From positions 2,542,001 through 2,606,000 of the forward strand of contig NZ_JACCFI010000001.1 in assembly GCF_013410355.1 (NCBI RefSeq): a stretch of DNA of 64,000 nucleotides, read 5' to 3'. The DNA comes from Agromyces hippuratus (GTDB lineage: Bacteria > Actinomycetota > Actinomycetes > Actinomycetales > Microbacteriaceae). The first letter of the stretch is position 1. Each line of letters opens with the position of its first letter. The notes beneath the pieces are model-generated. The model saw only the letters and a list, made by a program, of their open reading frames with translations. It was not told where the DNA came from and did not search any database. Both the position numbers and the translations under genes were made by a program. This document shows positions 1 through 10,248 of this stretch, in pieces.

Positions 1-206
1 TTGCGCTGCTCGGGGTCGGCGAGCACGGAGTGCGCCTCGCTGATCTCCTTGAACTTCGCCTCGGCGGCAGCATCACCGGGGTTGGAGTCGGGGTGGTACT
101 TGCGTGCGAGCTTGCGGTACGTCTTCTTGAGCTCCGCGTCGCTCACGTCTTTGGAGACGCCGAGCACCTTGTAGAAGTCCTTGTCGAACCAATCCTGACT
201 GGCCAC
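1..206 (-). CDS. dnaJ: Chaperone DnaJ, N-terminal part (cut by window edge)
   Basis: Co-chaperone that delivers unfolded clients to DnaK and stimulates its ATPase in the cytoplasm. Only the first 68 codons are inside the window; they make the J-domain, with the HPD tripeptide inside KYHPDSNPGD followed by the usual helix IV. The GTG start at 206-204 is chosen because an AGGAGGT Shine-Dalgarno lies about 6 nt upstream and the protein then begins MASQDWFDKDFYKVLGV, as expected for actinobacterial DnaJ. It is the third gene of dnaK-grpE-dnaJ, 111 bp after grpE; an hspR gene would be expected beyond the left edge. The remaining G/F, zinc-finger and C-terminal domains are off-window. Confidence 0.95.
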   Translation of the reverse strand, partial: MASQDWFDKDFYKVLGVSKDVSDAELKKTYRKLARKYHPDSNPGDAAAEAKFKEISEAHSVLADPEQR

Positions 207-317
207 CGGCACCTCCTCTCTCGTATCTGTCTGAAGTCTGTCTTGAGTCTGTCTGAAAACCGTGTCGGCCGGTCCGCGACATCCGCGAACGGATGCCGCG
301 GGCCGGCCGAGTCGGGT

Positions 318-905
318 CTACTGGGGGGTCTTCACGACGACCTTCGCTGCGCGGAGCAGCGTGCCGCCGAGGGTGTACCCGGTCTCGACGACATCGGCGA
401 TCGTGTCGATCTCGACGTCGGCCGACGGCTGCTGGAAGATCGCCTCGTGCCGCTGCGGGTCGAACGGCTCGCCGACCTCGCCGAACGACGAGAGGCCGAG
501 CTTCTCGACCGAGCCGCGCAGCTTCGCCGCGATGGTCGCGAACGGAGCGTCGCCCTCGAGGTCTCCGTGCTTCTCGGCACGGTCGAGGTCGTCGAGCACG
601 GGCAGCAGCACGGCCACGGCCGCGCCGACTGCGCGCTCGCGCTCGAGCTCGCGGTTCGCCTCGGTGCGCTTGCGGTAATTGGCGTACTCCGCAGTGATGC
701 GCTTGAGGTCGGCCAGGTGCTCGTCGCTCGGATCCTGCACCTCGGCGTTCGCCGCGTTCAGGATGTCGTCGACCGTGAGCACCTCGTCGTCGTCGACCTC
801 GGGGGCCTGCCCCTCGGGGGTGACGGATGCCGCGGCATCCGTCACCTCGTCGGAGGCACCGGCGTCGGGGTCGGGGACTTCGGGAGTCTCCTTCTCGTCT
901 GCCAT
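318..905 (-). CDS. grpE: Nucleotide exchange factor GrpE
   Basis: Releases ADP from DnaK in the cytoplasmic Hsp70 cycle. 195 residues: an acidic, disordered N-terminal stretch of about 55 residues, then the long dimerising helix (ITAEYANYRKRTEANRE, about 89-105) and the C-terminal beta domain with the family signature around FDPQRHEAIFQQP and a typical end near ETGYTLGGTLLRAAKVVV. The ATG lies 2 nt after the dnaK stop, so the two are probably translationally coupled and share the HAIR-controlled promoter upstream of dnaK. The disordered N-terminal part contains a 28-bp perfect DNA palindrome (819-846). Confidence 0.97.
   Translation of the reverse strand: MADEKETPEVPDPDAGASDEVTDAAASVTPEGQAPEVDDDEVLTVDDILNAANAEVQDPSDEHLADLKRITAEYANYRKRTEANRELERERAVGAAVAVLLPVLDDLDRAEKHGDLEGDAPFATIAAKLRGSVEKLGLSSFGEVGEPFDPQRHEAIFQQPSADVEIDTIADVVETGYTLGGTLLRAAKVVVKTPQ
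819..846. repeat. 28-bp perfect palindrome inside grpE
   Basis: Both arms of 14 bp are exact reverse complements, centred on GCCGCGGC and containing GGATGCC/GGCATCC. It encodes the disordered segment VTDAAASVT of GrpE. The core CGGATGCCGCGG recurs in many places in this window on both strands, in coding and noncoding DNA, so the palindrome may be one instance of a genome-wide word rather than a gene-specific signal. Confidence 0.7.
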
Positions 906-907
906 GG

Positions 908-2782
<1,875 letters not shown>

Positions 2783-2905
2783 GTGTTTCTCCTTCTCCCC
2801 GCCCGCATGCCCGGGCCGCACGGGAGCACCGCACGACACGTCGAGCAACGAGCCGGATACCGGTCCGACCCTTGCTGGCCCGCAACCGAAGTACCTGAGG
2901 CAAGA

Positions 2906-2926
2906 CTTGAGCCTTGCCGACTCAAG
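2906..2926. promoter_or_regulatory. HAIR operator 1 (HspR binding site) upstream of dnaK
   Basis: CTTGAGC-N7-ACTCAAG, one base away from the published actinobacterial HAIR consensus CTTGAGT-N7-ACTCAAG bound by the repressor HspR. It lies 124 bp upstream of the dnaK ATG and abuts the likely -10 region, a position suited to blocking transcription. Confidence 0.9.
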
Positions 2927-2953
2927 CCTCTCAACACCCCGTGAACGTGTCAA
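2925..2953 (-). promoter_or_regulatory. Candidate dnaK promoter between the two HAIR sites
   Basis: On the minus strand a perfect -35 hexamer TTGACA occupies 2953-2948. With a 17-nt spacer the -10 would be GAGGCT at 2930-2925, a poor match, so only the -35 is convincing. The placement between HAIR 2 (upstream) and HAIR 1 (overlapping the presumed start point) fits a repressed heat-shock promoter. Confidence 0.4.
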
Positions 2954-2968
2954 GTCGAGGTGGTGAAA

Positions 2969-2989
2969 CTTGAGTGTACTTGACTCAAC
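2969..2989. promoter_or_regulatory. HAIR operator 2 upstream of dnaK
   Basis: CTTGAGT-N7-ACTCAAC, again one mismatch to the HAIR consensus. It begins 63 bp from the first site, close to six helical turns, so two HspR units could bind the same face. It also lies upstream of the divergent lipoprotein gene at 3112, which it might influence. Confidence 0.85.
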
Positions 2990-3111
2990 TCACAGCCGGT
3001 CTTCAGTATTCCCGGCGCTCGACCCACCTGCCGCTGGTCATCTCCGCTCATGGCCGATACCTTCGTCGTGAGCGCCACGGGCAGTGGCGGTCGGTGCAAT
3101 CGGGGGGTCGC

Positions 3112-4956
3112 ATGTCGCACCGAGCCGAAGGTTCCGGTGTCCTGCGCGCCGTCGGGGTCGCACTCGTCCTCCTGCTCGGCGTCGCCGGCTGCGTACCGTC
3201 GCCTCCCGATCCGGTGGAGAGCCCGTCGCCCGAGGTCATACCGGGGCCGAGGCTCGGTGACCGCCTCGACGACGACGGAACCATCCCGCTCGACCTCGCA
3301 CTCGACCTCTTCGCCGCCGGCTTCGGCCCGATCGACGGCGGCGATCCCGATGCCGTCGAGCTTCCCGTGCACTCGGGCACCATGGCGATCCGCGGACTCA
3401 TGCGGCACTGGGAGGAACTGACCCCGGATCAGCAGTCGACGGTCGACGCGATCTTCGAATCCGGCGCGCGCGACGAAGCAGAAACAGGTGACGCAGCGGA
3501 CCTGGAAGGGACCGACCTCGGCGGCCGGGTGGTCCCGGCGCTCCGCATGGAGCCGACCGAGAGCATCCGGGGCATCACCGCGCTGGTCGCCGAGGTGCAG
3601 GCCGAGCTCGAGGACCTGCTCGGGCGCAGGCTGAGCGTGCCGATCGAGGCGGGCGCGAGCGATGCGGTGGCGGACCCGAAGTACCATGCCTTCGCCTGGG
3701 CGAACATCGGGGGCAGCCACGTGGGAGCGGGCCGGATGGATGCCTGCGAGATCGACGTGCTGCAACCGGGCTGGGACGTCATCGACACCCCGCAGTTCCG
3801 CACGCTGATCGCCCACGAGGTGATGCACTGCTTCCAGTTCGACGGAGCTGGCGGCGTCGCGGATGTTGCGGACGGCGCATCCTGGGTGGTCGAGGGCGGC
3901 GCGACATTCGCCGCGGTCGCCGTCGCCCCGACCGACTACTTCGATGCGAGGTGGGATGAGTGGCTGCGGGAGCCCCGCATCCCGCTCTCCAAGCGCGAGT
4001 ACGACGCGCTCGGCGTGTTCGCGGTGGCCGAGCAGGAGGGAGCCGACGTCTGGCAGCACCTCGTTCCGCTGCTGCAGGCCGGCGACACGGCCGCCGGACT
4101 GGAGCTGCTGTTCGACCGCCCGCGGGAGGAAGCGCTCACCGCGATCGCCCGCCGCCTGGTGCGCGAGCCCAGGGTGGGTCCGGAGTGGGACTCGGACGGC
4201 CCCCACATCACCACAGCGCAGGGTGCGATCGGGATCATCCTCTTCACCGGTGCCTCGATCGACGAGGTGGCGACCATCCTCCCCTTCGCGACGGCTCCGT
4301 ACACGATCGGCTTCGAGGCCGGCAGCGAGGTGATCGACGTCGCCGTCTTCGGCGGCCGAGGTGTGATCGGAGTGCCCCGCGGCGCCACCGATGAGGTCGG
4401 GACGGAATTCCTCCGACGCTACTGCGTCACGGGATTCTGCGAATGCCCAGGCGGCGGGGTCCTCGGAACCGAGCTCCCGCCCGGCGCTCGCCTCGGACTC
4501 GCACTCACGAGTCCTCACCCCTCCGCTCCTTCGACGGTCACCATCCAGGCCTCGACGACATCGCAGGCCGAGGCCTGCGGCAACCGGACCCCCGGGGAGG
4601 TGCTCGTCGTACGGTTCGACTCGCCCGAGCCGTTCGAGGTGCACGGCGGCCACTGCATCGTCCAGGACTCCGGCGACCTCCTCATCCAGGCGGGCGACGG
4701 CCGTATGCCCCAGGGGTACGACGCTCCGACCGAACACCGCGACGACGTGGCGATCTCCATCTACAAGAACCCCGCCTCCGCGCCGCACGCCGGCAGTGTC
4801 GACCTGTCGGTGGGCGGAGTGAGGCATTCCGGCGGGTCGACGATCCTCGTGTCGCCTGACGGGTTGAGCGGCAGTTTCGCCCTGGACTCCGGCTACGCCG
4901 GCGAGTGGGTGTGCGCCGGGTTCGTCACGCCCGAAGAGGCGTTCGGCACCGGATGA
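3112..4956 (+). CDS. Putative lipoprotein with zinc-metalloprotease (HExxH) motif
   Basis: Predicted extracellular lipoprotein of 614 residues. The ATG at 3112, after a GGGGGG stretch, gives a signal peptide with hydrophobic core and lipobox GVAGC (Cys27). Around residue 235 the sequence LIAHEVMHCFQF carries HExxH (His235, Glu236, His239), the zinc-binding and catalytic signature of gluzincin or metzincin-type proteases; a downstream glutamate ligand is likely in GASWVVEGGATFAA, some 20-30 residues on. The C-terminal third is rich in Cys and beta-type sequence and may be a separate domain. I do not recognise the exact family; substrate is unknown. It is divergent from dnaK and followed by an M1 peptidase on the same strand, so this stretch holds two surface or secreted metallopeptidases. 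Confidence 0.75.
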   Translation: MSHRAEGSGVLRAVGVALVLLLGVAGCVPSPPDPVESPSPEVIPGPRLGDRLDDDGTIPLDLALDLFAAGFGPIDGGDPDAVELPVHSGTMAIRGLMRHWEELTPDQQSTVDAIFESGARDEAETGDAADLEGTDLGGRVVPALRMEPTESIRGITALVAEVQAELEDLLGRRLSVPIEAGASDAVADPKYHAFAWANIGGSHVGAGRMDACEIDVLQPGWDVIDTPQFRTLIAHEVMHCFQFDGAGGVADVADGASWVVEGGATFAAVAVAPTDYFDARWDEWLREPRIPLSKREYDALGVFAVAEQEGADVWQHLVPLLQAGDTAAGLELLFDRPREEALTAIARRLVREPRVGPEWDSDGPHITTAQGAIGIILFTGASIDEVATILPFATAPYTIGFEAGSEVIDVAVFGGRGVIGVPRGATDEVGTEFLRRYCVTGFCECPGGGVLGTELPPGARLGLALTSPHPSAPSTVTIQASTTSQAEACGNRTPGEVLVVRFDSPEPFEVHGGHCIVQDSGDLLIQAGDGRMPQGYDAPTEHRDDVAISIYKNPASAPHAGSVDLSVGGVRHSGGSTILVSPDGLSGSFALDSGYAGEWVCAGFVTPEEAFGTG

Positions 4957-4973
4957 CGCGGCTGACGCGACTC

Positions 4974-5023
4974 GGCACCGGCTCCTGACGGGTCAGGGGC
5001 TACCGGCGACGCCCGCCGGTGCC
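4974..5023 (+). terminator. Stem-loop after the lipoprotein gene
   Basis: GGCACCGGC (4974-4982) pairs perfectly with GCCGGTGCC (5015-5023), and an inner hairpin CCTGA/TCAGG sits at 4984-4997. There is no U-tract. It probably terminates or processes the lipoprotein transcript before the M1 peptidase gene. Confidence 0.45.
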
Positions 5024-5072
5024 TAGAGTTCGCAGAGGTGCGCCACGCGGAAGACGACGAAGGGGAACGATC

Positions 5073-6602
5073 GTGAACGGCAGACGGATGAAGCTGGTGG
5101 GCGGCCTGACGGTCGCACTCGCGGTGATCGGAGGGCTCGGGGCGACCGGGGCCGTCGCGGCGCCCGGATCACCGGGCGGGCCGCGCTACACGGCGGGCGC
5201 GCCGGGAGCCGGCGATGCGTACTTCCCGAACGCCGGCAACGGCGGCTACGACGTGCAGCACTACGACCTCGACGTCACCTACGCTCCGCCCGCGGCCGCG
5301 CCCGCACCGCTCGAGGGGCAGTTCGACGGCACCGCCACGATCGACCTCGTCGCCACGCAGGACCTCGACCGGTTCAACCTCGACCTCCGCGGAATGACGG
5401 TCACCTCGCTGACGGTGAACGGCAAGCCCGCGGCATCCGTCTCGCCTCCGGCGCCCGGGGCCGTCGTCGACGGTGCCGCGTACTGGCACGTGCAGAACGA
5501 CGAGGCGCGCGTCTGGGAGCTCACCGTGCAGCCCCGTCCGAAGCTCAAGGCGGGCCAGACCGCCCGGGTGGTCGTCGAGTACGGAGGCCCGACGTCGCGA
5601 CCCGTCGACATCGAGGAGGCGCTCTACGGCTGGGTGACCACGCGCGACGGCGCCATGGTCGTCAGCGAGCCCGAGGGCTCGATGACGTGGTATCCCGTCA
5701 GCGACCACCAGACCGACAAGGCCAGCTACAGCTTCGAGATCACCGTGCCCGAGGGCAAGGCCGCCGTGGCGAACGGCGTGCAGCCGAAGCCCGAAGTCAC
5801 GGCCGACGGCTGGACCACCTGGTTCTGGGACGCGCCCGACCAGCAGGCCAGCTACCTCACGACCGCGTCGGTGGGCGACTTCGACGTGCGGGACACTTAC
5901 TTCTCGGCGAGCGGCGTGCCGATCATCGACGCGGTCGACACGAAGCTGACCGCCGCTCGGCTCGCCACGACGAACGCTAGCCTGTCGCGCCAAGTCGAGA
6001 TGATCGACTTCTACGAGCAGTACTTCGGGGGCTACCCGTTCATTGCCTACGGTTCGATCGTCGACGACGACACCGTCTTCTACGCACTCGAGACGCAGAC
6101 CCGGCCGGTCTACTCGCGTTCGGCGAACGAGGGCACCGTGGCGCACGAGCTCGCCCACCAGTGGTTCGGCAACACGGTCAGCCCGGAACGCTGGCAGGAC
6201 ATCTGGCTCAATGAGGGCTGGGCGACGTACGCGTCCTGGATGTGGGACGAGAGCGACGGCGGCGCGACGGTGCAGGAGTCGTACGACGACTGGTACGCCT
6301 CCGAGGATCCCGGCGACGAGTACTGGGACCTCCGGATCGGCGACCCGGGCCCGCTCGGCCTGTTCCAGGGCCCGGTCTACGACCGCGGCGCCGGCACCCT
6401 GCACGCGCTCCGCGTCGAACTCGGCGACGACACCTTCTTCGCCGGCACGCGGCTCTGGCTCGAGCGCTACGACGACTCGGCCGGCACGGCCGAGGACTTC
6501 CAGGCGGTCTTCGAGGAGGTCTCGGGCGCAGACCTCGACGACTTCTTCCAGACCTGGCTGTACGACCAGGCGAAGCCGCCGGTGACCTGGACCACGCCGT
6601 AG
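5073..6602 (+). CDS. M1 family aminopeptidase, secreted
   Basis: Zinc aminopeptidase (gluzincin, M1 family) that removes N-terminal residues from peptides. 509 residues from a GTG start preceded by AAGGGGA; this start places a signal peptide directly at the N-terminus (VNGRRMKLVGGLTVALAV...VAA). The zinc site HELAH (358-362) is followed after 18 residues by Glu381 in WLNEGWATYASW, the exact M1 spacing. The exopeptidase loop usually reading GAMEN is here ALETQ, as in the shorter bacterial members. The protein ends soon after the catalytic domain, so it lacks the large C-terminal domain of PepN. Exported, possibly cell-surface, peptide-scavenging enzyme. Confidence 0.93.
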   Translation: MNGRRMKLVGGLTVALAVIGGLGATGAVAAPGSPGGPRYTAGAPGAGDAYFPNAGNGGYDVQHYDLDVTYAPPAAAPAPLEGQFDGTATIDLVATQDLDRFNLDLRGMTVTSLTVNGKPAASVSPPAPGAVVDGAAYWHVQNDEARVWELTVQPRPKLKAGQTARVVVEYGGPTSRPVDIEEALYGWVTTRDGAMVVSEPEGSMTWYPVSDHQTDKASYSFEITVPEGKAAVANGVQPKPEVTADGWTTWFWDAPDQQASYLTTASVGDFDVRDTYFSASGVPIIDAVDTKLTAARLATTNASLSRQVEMIDFYEQYFGGYPFIAYGSIVDDDTVFYALETQTRPVYSRSANEGTVAHELAHQWFGNTVSPERWQDIWLNEGWATYASWMWDESDGGATVQESYDDWYASEDPGDEYWDLRIGDPGPLGLFQGPVYDRGAGTLHALRVELGDDTFFAGTRLWLERYDDSAGTAEDFQAVFEEVSGADLDDFFQTWLYDQAKPPVTWTTP

Positions 6603-6605
6603 GGG

Positions 6606-7100
6606 ATGCCTCGCACGAGCACGAATGGGGTGGGACTCGTGCGAGCAGCCTCCGGGACGGTGCTGACGTCGAGAGCGGTCGCGGCCGTCGGACTCGTGAG
6701 CGTGGGCGTGCTGCATGCCGTCTGGGCGAGTGGCGCGAGCTGGCCCGCGAAGAGCCGAACCGAGCTGGCGGACGCGACGGTCGGATCAGCATCCGCCCCA
6801 CCGGCGCCTGTCGCGACCGCATTGGTCGCGGCGACGGCGACCGCGGCCGGCATCGTCGCCGGCGGAGCGCTCGGCGATCGTCCGATCGCCGTGCTCGCCC
6901 GGCGCGCCGCGGGCCTGGCTCTCCTGACACGAGCCGCGATCGGCGGCGTCGTCGTCTGCCGGGCACTCGGCCTGCCCGACCCGAGCGAGCGGTTCCGCAC
7001 GCTCGACGCACGCTTCTACCGGCCAGTCTGCCTCATGCTCGGGGCCGCGGCGCTCGTGGGAGCTCGTCGGCGTTCCTCGGGCCGAGCCCCGGCGTCGTAG
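6606..7100 (+). CDS. DUF3995 family membrane protein
   Basis: Small integral membrane protein of 164 residues. The motif GVLHAVWASGASWP followed by more hydrophobic helices (VATALVAATATAAGIVAGGAL, then AAGLALLTRAAIGGVVV, and LMLGAAALVG) matches DUF3995, a family of four-helix proteins of unknown function. It begins 3 nt after the M1 peptidase stop; AGGGG immediately precedes the ATG, and a GTG about 15 codons in is an alternative start. Co-transcription with the peptidase is likely but no functional link is known. Confidence 0.7.
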   Translation: MPRTSTNGVGLVRAASGTVLTSRAVAAVGLVSVGVLHAVWASGASWPAKSRTELADATVGSASAPPAPVATALVAATATAAGIVAGGALGDRPIAVLARRAAGLALLTRAAIGGVVVCRALGLPDPSERFRTLDARFYRPVCLMLGAAALVGARRRSSGRAPAS

Positions 7101-7124
7101 CCGATGGCTGCGACCGCTCGGGTC

Positions 7125-8708
7125 TCAGCCGAGCGCCGCACCCTCGGCCGACGCCGAGGGCTTCGGGTCGGGCAGCCGCCGCATCCGCAACGCGTTCGCG
7201 ATGCCGAGGAGGCCGGCGAGGATCGGCACGAGCAGGGCGATCTGCAGGGCGATGAAGCGGGAGTCGGTGTTGATGCGCAGGATCTCCGCCTGCACTTCGG
7301 GCGTCTGACCGACGAGGAGCTCCTCGAGCCCGGTGTTCGTCATGATCTCGGCATCCTCCTCGAGCACCGACGAGACCTGCTGCTGTTCGTCGGGGCTCAG
7401 CACCGAGCTCGCTTCGGCGCTCGCGGTGAACGTGAAGGCGAGGGTCGCGAGCATGATCGCGCCGGCGAAGGCGAGACCGAACGAGAGGCCGAAGGAACCG
7501 GCCGCGGAGTTCACGCCGGCAGCCTCGCTGACACGTTCGTCGGAGATCGGCGAAAGCGTGTAGTTGTTCAACTGGGAGACGAGCAGGCCCAGTCCAGAGC
7601 CGGCGATGATGAGCGGGATCGTGAGATACCAGCCCGAGTCGGCGATCGGCACGATCGGCACGAGGATGACGATGCCCACGACGACGAGGGCGAACCCCCA
7701 GAGGATGATGCTCGCCGGGCGCCGTTTGAGTCCGCGACCGGCGAGCAGCGCCACGACGAACATGCTGAGTGAGAGCGGCGCGATCGACAGCCCCGCCTGC
7801 AGTGCGTTGTACTCGAAGACCATCTGCAGGTAGATGGGCAGCACGATCATCGTGCCGCCCAAGGCGATCTGCTGCAGCAACTGCCCGCTCGCACCCGATC
7901 GGAACATCTTCGACTCGAAGAGCGTCGGGTCGAGCAGGGTCGGCTTGCCGCGGCGTTTGCGACTGCGCAGCCAGAACACGAGCAGGCCGAGTCCGAGCAC
8001 CCCGATGCCGATGATCAGGCCGACGTACCCGCCGCCCTCCTGCCACACGAGGATGCCGGTGACGACGCCGCCCATGCCCACGATCGACAGCATCGCGCCG
8101 ACGAGGTCGATCGAACGGTCGCCGTGGTACGGCACGTCCTTCACGAGGCCGATGCCGGCGAGCACGACCGCGATGATGACCGCTTCGAGCGCGAAGCCGA
8201 CCCGCCAGGAGAGGAACGTCGTGATGAACCCTCCGAGGAGCGGCCCGACGGCGGCGGCGATGGCGGCGGATGCCCCGACCAGCGCGTACACCCGGGTCTG
8301 GTGCGCGCCCTCGAAGTTGCCGTGGATGAGCGACTGCATCGCGGGCAGCAGCAGTGACGCGCCGATGCCGCCGATGAACGCCCAGAAGATGATGATCGCC
8401 GTGAGGTCCTGCGCGAAGACCATCGCGATCGCGCCGATCGCGTAGCCGAGCAGACCGAGGATGTAGGCGAGCTTTCGCCCGATCAGGTCGCCGGTCTTGC
8501 CGCCGATCAGGATGAAGGCTGCCGAGACGAGCGCCTCGAGCGCGATCGCACCCTGCACGCCGCTCACCGTGGTGTCGAGATCGCGCACCACCGCCGAGAT
8601 CGACACGTTCATGAGCGAGGTGTCGACGACGAGCACGAACATGGCCATTGCGAGCAGGATGGCGAGGCGTCCGTTGAACCGCCCCCCGGCGGCCGCGTTC
8701 GGTTCCAT
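7125..8708 (-). CDS. MFS transporter, DHA2 (14-helix) drug exporter type
   Basis: Proton-driven multidrug or metabolite exporter of the inner membrane. 527 residues with about 14 hydrophobic segments. The loop GGKTGDLIGRKLAYILG between helices 2 and 3 is the MFS motif A, and VDTSLMNVSISAVVRDLDTT in helix 1 is the typical DHA2 start (motif D1). A large polar loop (about 400-460, rich in Glu) lies between the last helices, as in EmrB/QacA-like proteins with an extracellular insertion. It is a close architectural match to the other exporter at 33243-34865 in this window, suggesting paralogues. No regulator gene lies beside it; substrate unknown. Confidence 0.88.
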   Translation of the reverse strand: MEPNAAAGGRFNGRLAILLAMAMFVLVVDTSLMNVSISAVVRDLDTTVSGVQGAIALEALVSAAFILIGGKTGDLIGRKLAYILGLLGYAIGAIAMVFAQDLTAIIIFWAFIGGIGASLLLPAMQSLIHGNFEGAHQTRVYALVGASAAIAAAVGPLLGGFITTFLSWRVGFALEAVIIAVVLAGIGLVKDVPYHGDRSIDLVGAMLSIVGMGGVVTGILVWQEGGGYVGLIIGIGVLGLGLLVFWLRSRKRRGKPTLLDPTLFESKMFRSGASGQLLQQIALGGTMIVLPIYLQMVFEYNALQAGLSIAPLSLSMFVVALLAGRGLKRRPASIILWGFALVVVGIVILVPIVPIADSGWYLTIPLIIAGSGLGLLVSQLNNYTLSPISDERVSEAAGVNSAAGSFGLSFGLAFAGAIMLATLAFTFTASAEASSVLSPDEQQQVSSVLEEDAEIMTNTGLEELLVGQTPEVQAEILRINTDSRFIALQIALLVPILAGLLGIANALRMRRLPDPKPSASAEGAALG

Positions 8709-8787
8709 GGCTCACTGAACCACATCCCGGAGCCGGGCGGAAGAGGCTGTTCACGACTCGTTCCCCTGCAGCATCTACGATGCGGCC

Positions 8788-9414
8788 ATGTTGAAGCCGA
8801 CCGCCGACGACACCACCCGCCGTGTCGTGCACCTGATCGAGCGATTCGATGCCGCAGACCGCGCGCCGGAGTCGCTGCTGCTCCCGAAGCGAATGCGCAC
8901 CCGCGGCCGGGTGCTGTCCGCACTCGCCGGCCTGGTCGCGACGGTCGGCGCCGCCGCAGCCCTCGTGCTGCTGTGGACCGACGGGACGTCGGAGTGGTGG
9001 TTCAACCTGATCTTCACCGTCATGATCTGCGGCATTCCGGTCGCAGTGTGGGCGATGCTGGTCGGCTCGATCCAGGAGGCGGGCGTCGAGCGAACGATGC
9101 AAGAGGCCTGGCAGGAGCACCGGGACCACGCTCGAGCCGAGCACGGCAGCGTGGCGGATCGGCGGATCGCCCTCTCCGACGACGGTTCGGTCTGCTCATT
9201 CGACCTCGTGGTGACGCTCGGCACCGGGGAGGCGCTGGCGGGGAGCTGGCGGCCGCACACCTCGTCGGGCCGACCGCTGCTGCAGACCCAGGTGCCGGGG
9301 ATCGGCGCCGCAGTGCGGGTCTGGCTGATCGCGGATGCCGTGGTCGATCCGGGTGCGAGTCCGGTCGTCATCGAGGTGGCCGACCCGACGGTCGTCGTGC
9401 CGCAGCGGGTATGA
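8788..9414 (+). CDS. Hypothetical membrane protein
   Basis: 208 residues, not recognised. A charged N-terminal 50 residues precede two membrane helices (SALAGLVATVGAAAALVLLW, about 51-70; FNLIFTVMICGIPVAVWAML, about 77-96), then a coiled-coil-like Gln/Glu/His-rich linker and a cytoplasmic or extracellular beta-rich domain of about 85 residues. The topology resembles two-helix DUF3592-like proteins, which I offer only as a guess. Divergent from the MFS exporter. A TACGAT -10-like hexamer ends 6 nt before the ATG, so the mRNA may start at the ATG, though no good -35 is visible. Confidence 0.55.
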   Translation: MLKPTADDTTRRVVHLIERFDAADRAPESLLLPKRMRTRGRVLSALAGLVATVGAAAALVLLWTDGTSEWWFNLIFTVMICGIPVAVWAMLVGSIQEAGVERTMQEAWQEHRDHARAEHGSVADRRIALSDDGSVCSFDLVVTLGTGEALAGSWRPHTSSGRPLLQTQVPGIGAAVRVWLIADAVVDPGASPVVIEVADPTVVVPQRV

Positions 9415-9487
9415 CGGGTTCGGCGGACCGGGCGGCTCGCGTGCCCCCTCGACGCACGTGACGGGTTCCGTCGCGCCGCTCACCCGG

Positions 9488-10093
9488 TCAGCGGCGCGGC
9501 GCCGACTCCCGCTCGACCGCGGTCTCGACCAGCGCCCGCATCGCCGCCGGAATGCGCGCCGGGTCGAGCGCGTCGATCATGAGCGGCGCGAACTGCGCCT
9601 TGCGCCCGGCGTGGGTGCCGAGGAACCGCCGGAGTTGCGCATCGGTCGCCCGGCCGCGCTGCGCGGGCTGATGCTGGAACCCGCGGAAGCGCGCGATCTC
9701 TCCGTGCTCGGCGAGCAGTTGCTGCATGCGGTCGATGCCGAGTGCACGGATCAGCTCGCCCTCGAGGTCGGGGTCGCACGCGAAGAACCCGAGCCCGGCG
9801 AGCTCGTCGAGCGTGGTCGCCGAGCCGAGGCCGGCGTCATCGACGGCGCGCCGCACGTACCCGATCTCGGCCGCGTCGAACAACCCGACCACGCGCGGCC
9901 GTGATCGTAGACCGGCGATCTCCCCGAGGTGGCGGTGCAGATTGGTGACGCCGTGCATCGAGACGACGCGCACGCCCGCTTCGGCGAGATCGTGCCCGAG
10001 CCGCGCCGCGAGCGCCTCGACCGCGAGCCGATCGCTGTCGCCTTCGACGAGCACGACGGTGACGGATGCCTCGTGCCCCACGTCGCCCTGCAT
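9488..10093 (-). CDS. TOPRIM-domain protein (OLD nuclease-like TOPRIM, standalone)
   Basis: 201 residues. LVEGDSD (15-21) at the end of the first strand supplies the TOPRIM glutamate; GLFDAAE (70-76) and a later DPDLEGELI give the Asp-rich positions expected in the second and third acidic motifs. This is the arrangement of the TOPRIM domain found at the C-terminus of OLD-family nucleases, here without the ATPase. Such metal-binding domains cut or join nucleic acid phosphodiesters; what this one does is not known. ATG at 10093 is chosen because a GGTAGGG lies 8 nt upstream; a GTG eight codons further up is possible. It is convergent with 8788-9414 and has no obvious partner nearby. Confidence 0.65.
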   Translation of the reverse strand: MQGDVGHEASVTVVLVEGDSDRLAVEALAARLGHDLAEAGVRVVSMHGVTNLHRHLGEIAGLRSRPRVVGLFDAAEIGYVRRAVDDAGLGSATTLDELAGLGFFACDPDLEGELIRALGIDRMQQLLAEHGEIARFRGFQHQPAQRGRATDAQLRRFLGTHAGRKAQFAPLMIDALDPARIPAAMRALVETAVERESAPRR

Positions 10094-10248
10094 GGCGCCG
10101 ACCCTACCGCGGCCCACGGGAGGACGGGCGTTCGACGACCCGGGCGGGACTGAACACTGGACGCGACGGGTGAAACGCCCTAAGCTGCCGAAGCTGCCGT
10201 TTCGCGCAGCACCCGCTCCGGTGCATCCGGTGAAGAAAGGAGTCGATC

